A program made the translations under genes and the position numbers. Shown here one piece after another: positions 25,458-32,390 of a stretch of 32,390 nucleotides of DNA. The DNA comes from an uncultured Bacteroidota bacterium (GTDB taxonomy: Bacteria > Bacteroidota > Bacteroidia > Chitinophagales > S012-47): the NCBI GenBank assembly GCA_913062655.1, contig CAJXXO010000003.1, positions 1 through 32,390 of the forward strand, written 5' to 3'. Within the stretch, counting starts at the first letter, position 1. Each line of letters opens with the position of its first letter. The notes under the pieces are model-generated. The model had not been told where the DNA came from. It worked only from the letters and a program-made list of their open reading frames with translations, and made no database searches.

Positions 25458-27192
25458 ACAATTTCCGATTCTTGATCTTACCTTCCAGTTCTTTGGCTTC
25501 CCCTCCGGCCTCTAGCGCCCGGTTCCAATAATCCACCGCCTCATCTACTTCTCCCAGTTGGAAGAGTACATCGCCATAGTGCTCCAGGATGGCGGCACTG
25601 CTATCACCTCCGTTGTTGAGGGCTTTTTCGATCCATTGCCGGGCTTGTTCATACTGTCCTTTTTGGTACAGCACCCAGCCATAGGTGTCTTGAAAGGAAG
25701 AGTTGCCGGGCTCCAGTTCATTGGCCCTGCGCGCCATTTCTGCGCATTGGTCCAGATTCTTCTCGCGCAGCGACATGTAGTAGGCAAAATTATTCAGCAC
25801 ATAAGCATTATCCGGATTGCGCGATAGGCTTTCCGTGTAGCAACTGTCAGACGCTTCGTGCTGCCCCAGGGCATGATAGCTGTCGCCCAGTGCCGCATAT
25901 ACCTCGGCTACCAGTAGCGGGTTGGACCCTCCAATCAAGAGAGCTCGGTCCAGTACCAACAACGCATCCTCATGTTTTTTCTGTTGATTGAGGGCCACTC
26001 CATGTAAAAAATAGGGAAGGGCTTGGCTGGGGAACAGCACCATGGCCTCTTCTGAAATGTCAGCCAATTGCTCAAATTGATTGAGCTCTGCGTTGATGTA
26101 CATCACTTGCTCCCAAACCGAATAGACGCCCTCGTCCAGGGCCAGCGCTTCGTCATACTGCGCCAGCGCTTCTTTCTTTTTGCCCCCATTATACAGCAAG
26201 TCGCCATACATGGCAAAGGCCTTGGCCTCTTCGGGATGCGCTTCTACCATCAATTGTGCGAGTGAAAAAGCATCGGCTCTCCGGTTTTCGCTTACCTTGA
26301 TGATATCAATGTAGGTGAGTAGATGACTGATCTTCAGGTCAAGAGGGAGGTTAGGGTCTCCAAAAGCGGTCTCAATGTAGGCCCAGTATTTATCCTGTTC
26401 GCCTGCATTTCGGTAGAAGTTAGCCAGCGAAAGGGCTGCGTAGGGATTGTCTGGGTCGCGCTCGATCAGTTGCTGATAAGCCTCCAATGCTTTGTCGGGG
26501 CGACCTACGGCCTCATACATTTCACCTAAGATGCCATAATAGCGGCCATCATTGGGATTGGCTTCAATGAGCTTGTTGATCTCCTTCGCTGCATTGTCAA
26601 TATCCTTGATCGACAGGTAGAGGCGGTGCTTGTGCAGCACAACTTGCTCTTCCAGCCCGATCTGCTGCTCCAGCTTGTCGTAGGTGGCAATAGCCTTCAG
26701 GATATCACCCGTGCGTTCATAGAGGTAGGCACGTTCAAAGTAATAGCCGGTATTCTTTGGGTAGTCTTCATTGAGCTGTGTGTAGAGGGCGAGGGATTGC
26801 TTCCACTTGCCAAAAGCCTGGTAAAGTTTGGCATTGAGCTCCAGGTAATACTGATTGTCCGGATCCAGCTCCAGCGCTTGTGAGGCATAGAGGCCGGCTG
26901 TTTCCTTCTCTTTCCTTTCCAGGTAAATGCGAGCCAACTCAAAGTGCGCGGCATCATTGTCCGGATCCTTGTCGACCACTTTCAAAAACAGCTCTTCTGC
27001 CTTATCCATATCACCCTTGGCCTTAGCCTTTAGGGCCTCATGGAAGGCTTTCAGCCCATCCCGTCCCGGAGCTTTCAGGTTGTCCGGCATGTCTACTCCT
27101 TCAAAAGAGTAGGTCACCGGTTGTGATGCCTTCGGTCCGGCACAAGCGGCTAGCAAGCTGATCAATACTCCTACTACAACGGCTATTCTCAT
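25450..27192 (-). CDS. Tetratricopeptide-repeat lipoprotein
   Basis: 580 residues. Lipoprotein signal peptide with lipobox LLAAC (Cys17), so it is anchored in a membrane facing the periplasm. Nearly all of the mature protein is TPR repeats with the canonical W/L-G-Y-A-F-A-P pattern (KAEELFLKVVDKDPDNDAAHFELARIYLE, KALEAYQQLIERDPDNPYAALSLANFY, EALAQYDEALALDEGVYSVWEQ, QYEQARQWIEKALNN). I count at least ten repeats. Such proteins are protein-binding scaffolds, and no enzymatic motif is seen. The gene starts at the base after the nucleotidyltransferase stop and overlaps the DUF4292 gene by 8 bases. The likely job is a scaffold for the envelope proteins encoded beside it. Confidence 0.92.
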   Translation of the reverse strand: MRIAVVVGVLISLLAACAGPKASQPVTYSFEGVDMPDNLKAPGRDGLKAFHEALKAKAKGDMDKAEELFLKVVDKDPDNDAAHFELARIYLERKEKETAGLYASQALELDPDNQYYLELNAKLYQAFGKWKQSLALYTQLNEDYPKNTGYYFERAYLYERTGDILKAIATYDKLEQQIGLEEQVVLHKHRLYLSIKDIDNAAKEINKLIEANPNDGRYYGILGEMYEAVGRPDKALEAYQQLIERDPDNPYAALSLANFYRNAGEQDKYWAYIETAFGDPNLPLDLKISHLLTYIDIIKVSENRRADAFSLAQLMVEAHPEEAKAFAMYGDLLYNGGKKKEALAQYDEALALDEGVYSVWEQVMYINAELNQFEQLADISEEAMVLFPSQALPYFLHGVALNQQKKHEDALLVLDRALLIGGSNPLLVAEVYAALGDSYHALGQHEASDSCYTESLSRNPDNAYVLNNFAYYMSLREKNLDQCAEMARRANELEPGNSSFQDTYGWVLYQKGQYEQARQWIEKALNNGGDSSAAILEHYGDVLFQLGEVDEAVDYWNRALEAGGEAKELEGKIKNRKLYE

Positions 27193-28194
27193 TTATCGGG
27201 TTGTTGTGTAATCGCCAATGCTCAGGTCCTCAAAACGGCCTTCCAGTTGCACATGGTTCCCAATCATCGAATCTTGCATGACCTTCTGGGCAATGTGGGT
27301 GTCTTTTTGGATGATCGCATTGCGGATCACGGAATTCTGAATGGTAGTACCAGCACCAACGGAAACATGTGGTCCCACCACACTGTTTTCTATCACCACA
27401 TTGTCTCCAATGAAGCAAGGTGGGATCACGGTGGCATTTTTCAATTGAGCCGAATCCGCTACCATGTCCTGGTCCTTAATAAACTCCAACACCCGCTGAT
27501 TAGTGTGCACGGTAACGGAATAGTTGCCACAGTCGAGCCACTCTTCCACTTCACCGGTTTTGAAGGCCACACCCTTATCCTTCATGTTTTCCAGGGCATT
27601 GGTGAGTTGGTATTCTCCCTTGTCCTTGATGTCATTGTCGATCAGGTATTGCAACTCATCTCGCAGTTGCGCACCATTTTTCGCATAGTAGATACCTATG
27701 ATGGCCAGGTCAGAAACGAATGTTTCCGGCTTTTCGACAAAGTCGGTAATGACATTGTTCTCGTCAAATTTCACCACCCCAAACGAGGAGGGATTGTCCA
27801 CCTTCTGCACCCACACTACACCGTCAGCTTCGGGATCCAGGGTGAAATTGGCGCGGAAGAGCGTGTCGGCAAAGGCTATGATCAGGTGATCGTCCATTGA
27901 TTCTTTGGCACATAGGATGGCGTGAGCCGTACCAAGAGGCTTGTCCTGGTAGTAGATGGTGCCTTTGGCGCCCAGGTTTTCCGCGATCTCGATAAGCTGC
28001 GCTTCCACTTCCTTGCCAAAGTCGCCAATGACGAAGGCGATCTCATCGATCTTCTCATCACTCATGCGGGTGATGTCTTCAACCAGGCGTTGTACAATGG
28101 GCTTACCGGCCACCGGAATCAGTGGCTTGGGAATGGTGAGGGTGTGGGGGCGAAGGCGGCTACCGCGGCCGGCCATGGGTACAATGATTTTCAT
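27193..28194 (-). CDS. Sugar-phosphate nucleotidyltransferase with C-terminal left-handed beta-helix
   Basis: 333 residues. It belongs to the family that joins a nucleotide to a sugar 1-phosphate, as glucose-1-phosphate thymidylyltransferase (RmlA-like) and GlmU/GMPP relatives do. The N-terminal Rossmann-like domain has the nucleotide signature MAGRGSRLRPHT (7-18) and PKPLIPVAGKPIV (22-34), then LGTAHAI, FADTLF (metal Asp), VEKP and GEYQLTNAL. From about residue 250 come hexapeptide turns (ATVIPPCFIGDNVVIENSVVGPHVSVGAGTTIQNSVI), a left-handed beta-helix as in GlmU or GMPP. The exact sugar and nucleotide cannot be read from sequence. Nearby flippase and envelope genes suggest it makes an activated sugar for a surface glycan. 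It abuts the TPR lipoprotein gene. Confidence 0.92.
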   Translation of the reverse strand: MKIIVPMAGRGSRLRPHTLTIPKPLIPVAGKPIVQRLVEDITRMSDEKIDEIAFVIGDFGKEVEAQLIEIAENLGAKGTIYYQDKPLGTAHAILCAKESMDDHLIIAFADTLFRANFTLDPEADGVVWVQKVDNPSSFGVVKFDENNVITDFVEKPETFVSDLAIIGIYYAKNGAQLRDELQYLIDNDIKDKGEYQLTNALENMKDKGVAFKTGEVEEWLDCGNYSVTVHTNQRVLEFIKDQDMVADSAQLKNATVIPPCFIGDNVVIENSVVGPHVSVGAGTTIQNSVIRNAIIQKDTHIAQKVMQDSMIGNHVQLEGRFEDLSIGDYTTTR

Positions 28195-28235
28195 GGGTGT
28201 ATTCTCGTTTTTGGGTGAATGAAATAGTGTAGATG

Positions 28236-28670
28236 TTATTTCGTACCGGTATGTCCAAATCCGCCTGCTCCTCGTTCCGTACCCGTCAATTGATCTACCT
28301 CTTCCCAGCCTACCTGCTCGTGTTTGGCGATCACCATCTGGGCTACTCGTTCGCCATCCTGCAGGGTATGCGTGTCATTGGACAGGTTGATGACGATGAC
28401 CTTGATCTCTCCTCGATAGTCGGAGTCAATAGTGCCGGGTGCATTCGCCACCGTTATACCTTTCTTGGCTGCCAGGCCACTTCGTGGACGGATTTGTGCT
28501 TCATACCCTTGTGGTAATTCGATGTACAAACCTGTTGGTATTAAAGTTCTCTCCAATGGCTGGAGTACCACTGGGTCGTCTAACTGTGCACGAATATCCA
28601 TCCCTGCTGAGCCTGTCGTTTCATAGGTCGGCAATGGGTGACGGGACTGGTTGACAATCTTGACTTTCAT
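28236..28670 (-). CDS. dut: dUTP diphosphatase
   Basis: 144 residues, typical of trimeric dUTPase. It hydrolyses dUTP to dUMP and pyrophosphate, keeping uracil out of DNA and supplying dUMP for thymidylate. All five family motifs are visible: SAGMDIRA (1), [12 protein letters not shown] (2-3 region), [11 protein letters not shown] with the catalytic Asp at 82, the QxVIAK-type motif 4 ([10 protein letters not shown]), and the glycine-rich [10 protein letters not shown] (5). The ORF track adds 15 residues from a TTG; ATG 28670 is the correct start. It lies between the flippase (29-base gap) and the nucleotidyltransferase (41-base gap) in the same direction. Confidence 0.97.
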   Translation of the reverse strand: MKVKIVNQSRHPLPTYETTGSAGMDIRAQLDDPVVLQPLERTLIPTGLYIELPQGYEAQIRPRSGLAAKKGITVANAPGTIDSDYRGEIKVIVINLSNDTHTLQDGERVAQMVIAKHEQVGWEEVDQLTGTERGAGGFGHTGTK

Positions 28671-28675
28671 GGGCG

Positions 28676-28683
28676 CAAAGATA
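28676..28683 (-). promoter_or_regulatory. Candidate dut promoter giving a near-leaderless transcript
   Basis: Minus-strand TATCTTTG, an exact TAnnTTTG match, ends five bases before the dut ATG; a CTG lies 17 bases upstream. If it is used, transcription would begin at or just inside the start codon. It may equally be a chance match. Confidence 0.28.
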
Positions 28684-28699
28684 GTGTTTTTGCCTGCGG

Positions 28700-30187
28700 T
28701 CAGACCGTACGCCAACGTTGCAACGGACGCTCAATCCACCATACCACAGCCAGGAATACCATCAATAAAACGGTATGCACCAGCAGTCGCAGGGTCAGGT
28801 CATTGGTGAGTCCCCATTCCTGCAGGCCTGCTGATAAGCCATAGAGGCCTAAGCTCAAGCCCAGGAAAAAGAGGAGTCTGCCCACCGGATAGTGTACCGG
28901 ATAGAAGCGCTGCCCCAACCACCAGGATGCTACCGTCATGCTGACATACACGGCTAAAGTAGTCCATGCAGCACCTTCGTAGCCAATGGCAGGGATCAAA
29001 ATTAGGTTAAGAATGAGGGTTAGTATGGCGCCCCCACCAGCGACCCAGGCTCCTAAACCTGTTTTATCTGTCAGTTTGTACCAAATGGATAGATTGTAAT
29101 AAACCCCTAAAAAAAGATTGGCGATAAGCAGGATCGGCACAATATGCAGCCCTACCCGGAACTCCGGGCCGATGAAATACTGAAAGATATCCATGTACAA
29201 CATCACCCCCAGAAAAATAAGCGTGCCTACCAGGAAAAAGGCGGTAAGGCTAAGCGAATAGGTGGTCTTGGCGTCTTCTTTTTTGGACTGGGCAAAGAAA
29301 AAGGGCTCAGCAGCATAGCGGTATGCCTGAATAAACAGGGTCATCAGAATGGAGAGCTTATAACACGCACCATAAATACCTATAGCCGCCTGATTGTCGA
29401 AAGGGGTGCCAGGCAGCAGAAATTTAAGCAGGATACGATCCAGTGTTTCATTTACGATACCCGCTAAGCCCACAATAATCAACGGCCAGGCGTAGGTGAG
29501 CATACTGCGCCACAGGCCCATGTCAAAACCCCATCGTATCTGTAGAAATTGCGGTAAGAGTAACAGCAGTGTTATACCGCTGGCCAGCAGGTTGGCCAAA
29601 AAGATGTAAAAGATGCCCCATGCCGGTTGGTAAATCGCGTCAGCTATTGACCCAAAAAAGTGGGCTTGGCCCGACCAGGCCGGTAGGCCCACCAGGAAAA
29701 ACAGGTTGAGGCCGATATTGAGCCCAATGTTGACCAGCTTAATGCCGGCAAACGAGAGCGCCTTGTGGCGAGCCCGTAACCGGGCAAACGGCAGTGCCGA
29801 CAGCGCATCAAAGGCCAATATGAGCGCAAAAATGCGGATAAATTCAGGCGCTCTCAGGTAAAGAAGCTCCGTCAACTGTGGGGCAAAGACAAAAAGAACC
29901 GTTGTAAATACTACTGTGCTGACCACCAACGAACTCTGACCGGTGCTGAAAACTTTAGGGTCACGATCCTTCTTCTCATAAAAACGGAAGAATGCGGTTT
30001 CCATCCCATAGGTAAAAACGACAAAAAGAAAGGCTGTATAGGCATACAGCTCAGTAACCACACCGTACGCGGTCTCAGAAAAAGTATAGGTATAGAGTGG
30101 CACCAATAAGTAATTGAGCAATCGCCCTACGATGGAGCTCATGCCGTAGATTACCGTTTGCCCGGCCAATTGTCGGAGTGCTGCCAC
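28700..30187 (-). CDS. Polysaccharide biosynthesis / oligosaccharide flippase family membrane protein
   Basis: 495 residues with about 12-14 membrane helices. It belongs to the MOP (Wzx/MATE/MurJ) flippase superfamily, which turns lipid-linked sugars across the inner membrane. The N-terminus is typical of the Bacteroidota members ([30 protein letters not shown], then [32 protein letters not shown]). Later come [42 protein letters not shown] and [19 protein letters not shown]. The substrate is not identifiable; it could be an O-antigen, capsule or lipid II-type glycan. The start is GTG at 30187, chosen because the LAGQT segment belongs to the family; the next ATG would cut it. It heads the minus-strand envelope block and is divergent from the secreted protein to its right. 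Confidence 0.92.
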   Translation of the reverse strand: MAALRQLAGQTVIYGMSSIVGRLLNYLLVPLYTYTFSETAYGVVTELYAYTAFLFVVFTYGMETAFFRFYEKKDRDPKVFSTGQSSLVVSTVVFTTVLFVFAPQLTELLYLRAPEFIRIFALILAFDALSALPFARLRARHKALSFAGIKLVNIGLNIGLNLFFLVGLPAWSGQAHFFGSIADAIYQPAWGIFYIFLANLLASGITLLLLLPQFLQIRWGFDMGLWRSMLTYAWPLIIVGLAGIVNETLDRILLKFLLPGTPFDNQAAIGIYGACYKLSILMTLFIQAYRYAAEPFFFAQSKKEDAKTTYSLSLTAFFLVGTLIFLGVMLYMDIFQYFIGPEFRVGLHIVPILLIANLFLGVYYNLSIWYKLTDKTGLGAWVAGGGAILTLILNLILIPAIGYEGAAWTTLAVYVSMTVASWWLGQRFYPVHYPVGRLLFFLGLSLGLYGLSAGLQEWGLTNDLTLRLLVHTVLLMVFLAVVWWIERPLQRWRTV

Positions 30188-30283
30188 AATTACTATTTAT
30201 CCGCGCAATTTAGCAGATATCCCTGCGCTCTCGCGGTTACTTTTCCCCGTAGTGGGCGGGAGTAGAAGAGAAAAGTTGTCAGA

Positions 30284-32390
30284 ATGGCGTCAGTCCTTGG
30301 TCGAACCTATCATCTGGTTGGGGCATTTTGTATTTTGTTGACAAATACTGCTGCAGTGCTCCGATTACTAATGGCCATCTTTCTACTTATCAGTCTCGCA
30401 CCAGCAGGGCAGGCGCAGTCGTATGTGCAGTTGGGAAATGACCAAAACTTTTCTGCTGTTCCCGGTCCCTTCTCTACTTCATCAGCGCAAGCTCGTTCGC
30501 AATATTTACTGTCCCGAGCCGAGTTATTACAGGCTGGCCTGCAGCCGGGGCGCATAACCGCCATTGCTTTTGAGGTGGGCATCAAAGGCGACCGACCGGT
30601 GCGTCAATTTCAGTTGGGATATGTGGCCGGTTCGCAACTTTTTACCGGTACCCATTTTGTCGGGGTTCCTTTTTCGACTGTGTTTACCGGTACTGTAGAG
30701 CCACAGCTTGGTTGGTATACCCTGTCCTTGCAACAGCCCATTATTTGGGACGGGAGTACAGACCTGGTCTTGCAGACTTGTTTTGATGACTCCACCACTG
30801 GTCGATCTACGCGGTTATATCATTCCAACACCTTTCAGACCAGCAGCCTGTGGGCAGGGGTGAATGTGCCTGTGCATGCCCCATGTGCCAACCTGACACA
30901 ACCCGATGCCATAGGACTTGACCGGCCTAATCTCCGGCTCTATGCGGTACGTAATGCATGGAATGACGCGGCTGTGGTGTCCATTGACGCCCCTCAGGCC
31001 TCTTGTGTGGGGCCTCAGCCGGTGGTGGTCACCATTCAGAATGAAGGGATCAACCCGATCGACAGTGTACAGCTCAACTGGGCTATTGATGGCATGGTAC
31101 AGCCTCCTGTTGTAGTGCGACAGCGGTTGGATACCTTATTTGGTCAGCAGCCGGCCGATACGACAGTGACACTGGGTCAGATGAGTGTGACGCAAACACC
31201 ACAGCGGTTGCGCGTATGGATAAGCCAGGTCAATGGAGCGGGGGATCCGGTACCGGACAACGATGTACAGGAAGAGGAGGTGCAAGCGGCTTGGCAAGGA
31301 CTCATTACCGTAAATCCAAACGGGGGTGATTTTGCTACGATCCAGGGGGCCATCGACTCCTTAGTGGCACTAGGCGTTTGCGGGCCGGTGACGGTAGAAA
31401 TTGCCGATGGACAATACCCGGAACAGCTTCGGTTACCGCCTATTGCCGGCACCAGTGTCGCTAACCGGATACACTTCCGTTCTGCGTCACAGGATAGTAG
31501 CCGGGTGAGGATCAGCCATGCCGCCAGCGATTTTACAGATGACTACGTGTTGCAGTGGGCAGGAGCAGATTATGTGACCTTTAGCCACCTCACCTTTCAG
31601 GCCGTAGATCCCAATTTTGGCCTGGTGGTCAGCTATGAAAGAGGTACGAGGAGCACCCACAATCGATTGGTACATTGTCATTTACGTAGCAGCACAGATA
31701 TTAGTTTTTCCACCCGTTTTGCCGGTATTAATAGCGAAAGTGCAGATAAAAGCTACAACAGCTACGATAGCTGCCAATTCAGTTCTATGAGTGTCGGGGT
31801 GCAAACATTGCGAAGTGTGGATACGGGTTTTGCCATCAGGTATTCTCATTTCTCCACCTTCGCCAGAGGAATTGACCTGGATGGCGGTACGGCAGTAGAA
31901 ATCAGGGGTAATGTTATTACCCGGGCGCGCAATTTCAATAGCTTTCAAGGGATTGCGCTTGGCGGACAGGATGGGGGAATAGTGGTGACCGGCAATACCA
32001 TAGACGGGCGTGGCCTGGGGGGACTCCTGCTGGAGGACCAAAAACACGGTCCAGGTAACAGAGGGCTGATTGCCAACAATGAGATTTTGTGTGGGGGGCT
32101 GTTTCAGGCCCAGGGCATCCGCATCGCAGGCGATCTGGCCTTTGTCGATTTCGTACATAACACGGTGCATTGCCCTGCCGGACTCACAGCTACTCCTTTT
32201 ACACTCCTCAGCACTCCTGCCACAGGTGTACGGATTGCCAACAATATTTTTTCCGCACCCGCAGGCGTAGTGGTGTACCGCCAGCAGTCGGCTGATACGC
32301 TAGCTTACTTCGATTACAATCTTTTTGATGGCACGCAAGGTGTCGTAGCCTCGATTGGCGGGACCAATGCTACCGATCTGGCGGCACTAC
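30284..32390 (+). CDS. Large secreted right-handed beta-helix protein, probable T9SS substrate (partial, 3' cut by window)
   Basis: An uninterrupted plus-strand frame runs from ATG 30284 to the right edge (702 codons visible); the ORF track misses it because no stop lies in the window. A hydrophobic signal segment (LRLLMAIFLLISLAPAGQAQ) is at residues 27-45. If the ATG at 30371 or GTG at 30356 is the real start, the signal peptide is short and conventional. The mature part begins QSYVQLGNDQNFSAVPGPFSTSSAQ, a start seen in large Bacteroidota secreted proteins. An Ig-like/CARDB-like domain follows (about 225-335, VVVTIQNEGINPIDSVQLNWAIDG). From about 342 (NPNGGDFATIQGAIDSLVALGVCGPVTVEIADG) a pectate-lyase-type beta-helix runs with NTI-type turns (GNTI, NNEI, HNTV, NNIF). 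The sorting domain would be beyond the edge, so the T9SS link is inferred. Confidence 0.83.
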   Translation, partial: MASVLGRTYHLVGAFCILLTNTAAVLRLLMAIFLLISLAPAGQAQSYVQLGNDQNFSAVPGPFSTSSAQARSQYLLSRAELLQAGLQPGRITAIAFEVGIKGDRPVRQFQLGYVAGSQLFTGTHFVGVPFSTVFTGTVEPQLGWYTLSLQQPIIWDGSTDLVLQTCFDDSTTGRSTRLYHSNTFQTSSLWAGVNVPVHAPCANLTQPDAIGLDRPNLRLYAVRNAWNDAAVVSIDAPQASCVGPQPVVVTIQNEGINPIDSVQLNWAIDGMVQPPVVVRQRLDTLFGQQPADTTVTLGQMSVTQTPQRLRVWISQVNGAGDPVPDNDVQEEEVQAAWQGLITVNPNGGDFATIQGAIDSLVALGVCGPVTVEIADGQYPEQLRLPPIAGTSVANRIHFRSASQDSSRVRISHAASDFTDDYVLQWAGADYVTFSHLTFQAVDPNFGLVVSYERGTRSTHNRLVHCHLRSSTDISFSTRFAGINSESADKSYNSYDSCQFSSMSVGVQTLRSVDTGFAIRYSHFSTFARGIDLDGGTAVEIRGNVITRARNFNSFQGIALGGQDGGIVVTGNTIDGRGLGGLLLEDQKHGPGNRGLIANNEILCGGLFQAQGIRIAGDLAFVDFVHNTVHCPAGLTATPFTLLSTPATGVRIANNIFSAPAGVVVYRQQSADTLAYFDYNLFDGTQGVVASIGGTNATDLAAL

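Noticed and set aside
30238-30245. TACTTTTC as a promoter for the beta-helix gene
   Set aside because: It mismatches TAnnTTTG at the last base and has no TTG at the proper distance.
31682-32170. 162-residue minus-strand ORF at the right end
   Set aside because: It is the shadow of the long open plus-strand frame encoding the beta-helix protein, which has a signal peptide and domain structure.
1-32390. CRISPR array, insertion sequence, prophage, tRNA or rRNA
   Set aside because: Gaps between genes are short and show no spaced repeats, transposase or phage genes, or tRNA-like folds with a CCA-type end. Nothing supportable was seen.

Overview
The window is chromosomal DNA of a member of the Bacteroidota, probably from the Saprospiria/Lewinella side of the phylum (family-level placement is a weak inference). 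The evidence is a set of type IX secretion (T9SS) core genes (porU, porV, sprA), a fused MurF-alanine racemase, several lineage-typical DUF families (DUF4286, DUF4292, DUF4837), Bacteroidota-style promoters (TTG...TAnnTTTG) and few Shine-Dalgarno sequences. I see no rRNA, tRNA, CRISPR array, insertion sequence or prophage. Coding density is very high. The longest gene-free stretch is about 206 bases (580-785), so there is no silent region over 300 bases.

Layout. Plus strand, 1-5276: the 3' end of porU (the T9SS sortase), then porV, ispF, a small Rieske protein and murF-alr. The last four are packed with gaps of 5, 0 and 16 bases. Two consensus-like promoters lie in front of porV. The block ends convergently, one base from the next gene. 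Minus strand, 7858-5278: a TPR protein, a DUF4286 protein and a small lipoprotein. Minus strand, 17449-7974: ruvA, sprA, gcvH, a VanZ-like protein and TonB, closed by a strong intrinsic terminator. Minus strand, 20332-17568: a GroES-like protein and the MaeB-type malic enzyme, each with its own candidate promoter. Minus strand, 30187-20367: an envelope-biogenesis block of flippase, dUTPase, sugar-nucleotidyltransferase, TPR lipoprotein, DUF4292 lipoprotein, EnvC-like activator, TatA, MltD-like transglycosylase and DUF4837 lipoprotein, with several overlapping genes. Plus strand, 30284 to the right edge: the start of a large secreted beta-helix protein that is probably a T9SS substrate.

How it fits together. 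SprA is the outer-membrane translocon of the T9SS. PorV binds SprA and shuttles cargo, and PorU cleaves the C-terminal signal and attaches cargo to the surface. TonB belongs to energy transduction to the outer membrane. MurF-Alr, EnvC, MltD, the flippase and the nucleotidyltransferase make or remodel peptidoglycan and surface glycans, and IspF feeds the isoprenoid carrier. The window is therefore largely a cell-envelope and secretion neighbourhood with a few housekeeping genes (ruvA, gcvH, maeB, dut) threaded through it.

I did not find a clearly new system. The items most worth following up are the unexplained DUF4837 and DUF4292 lipoproteins inside the envelope block, a hairpin abutting the ruvA start, repeated motifs at the maeB promoter, the tandem porV promoters, and the two-membrane-segment TonB.
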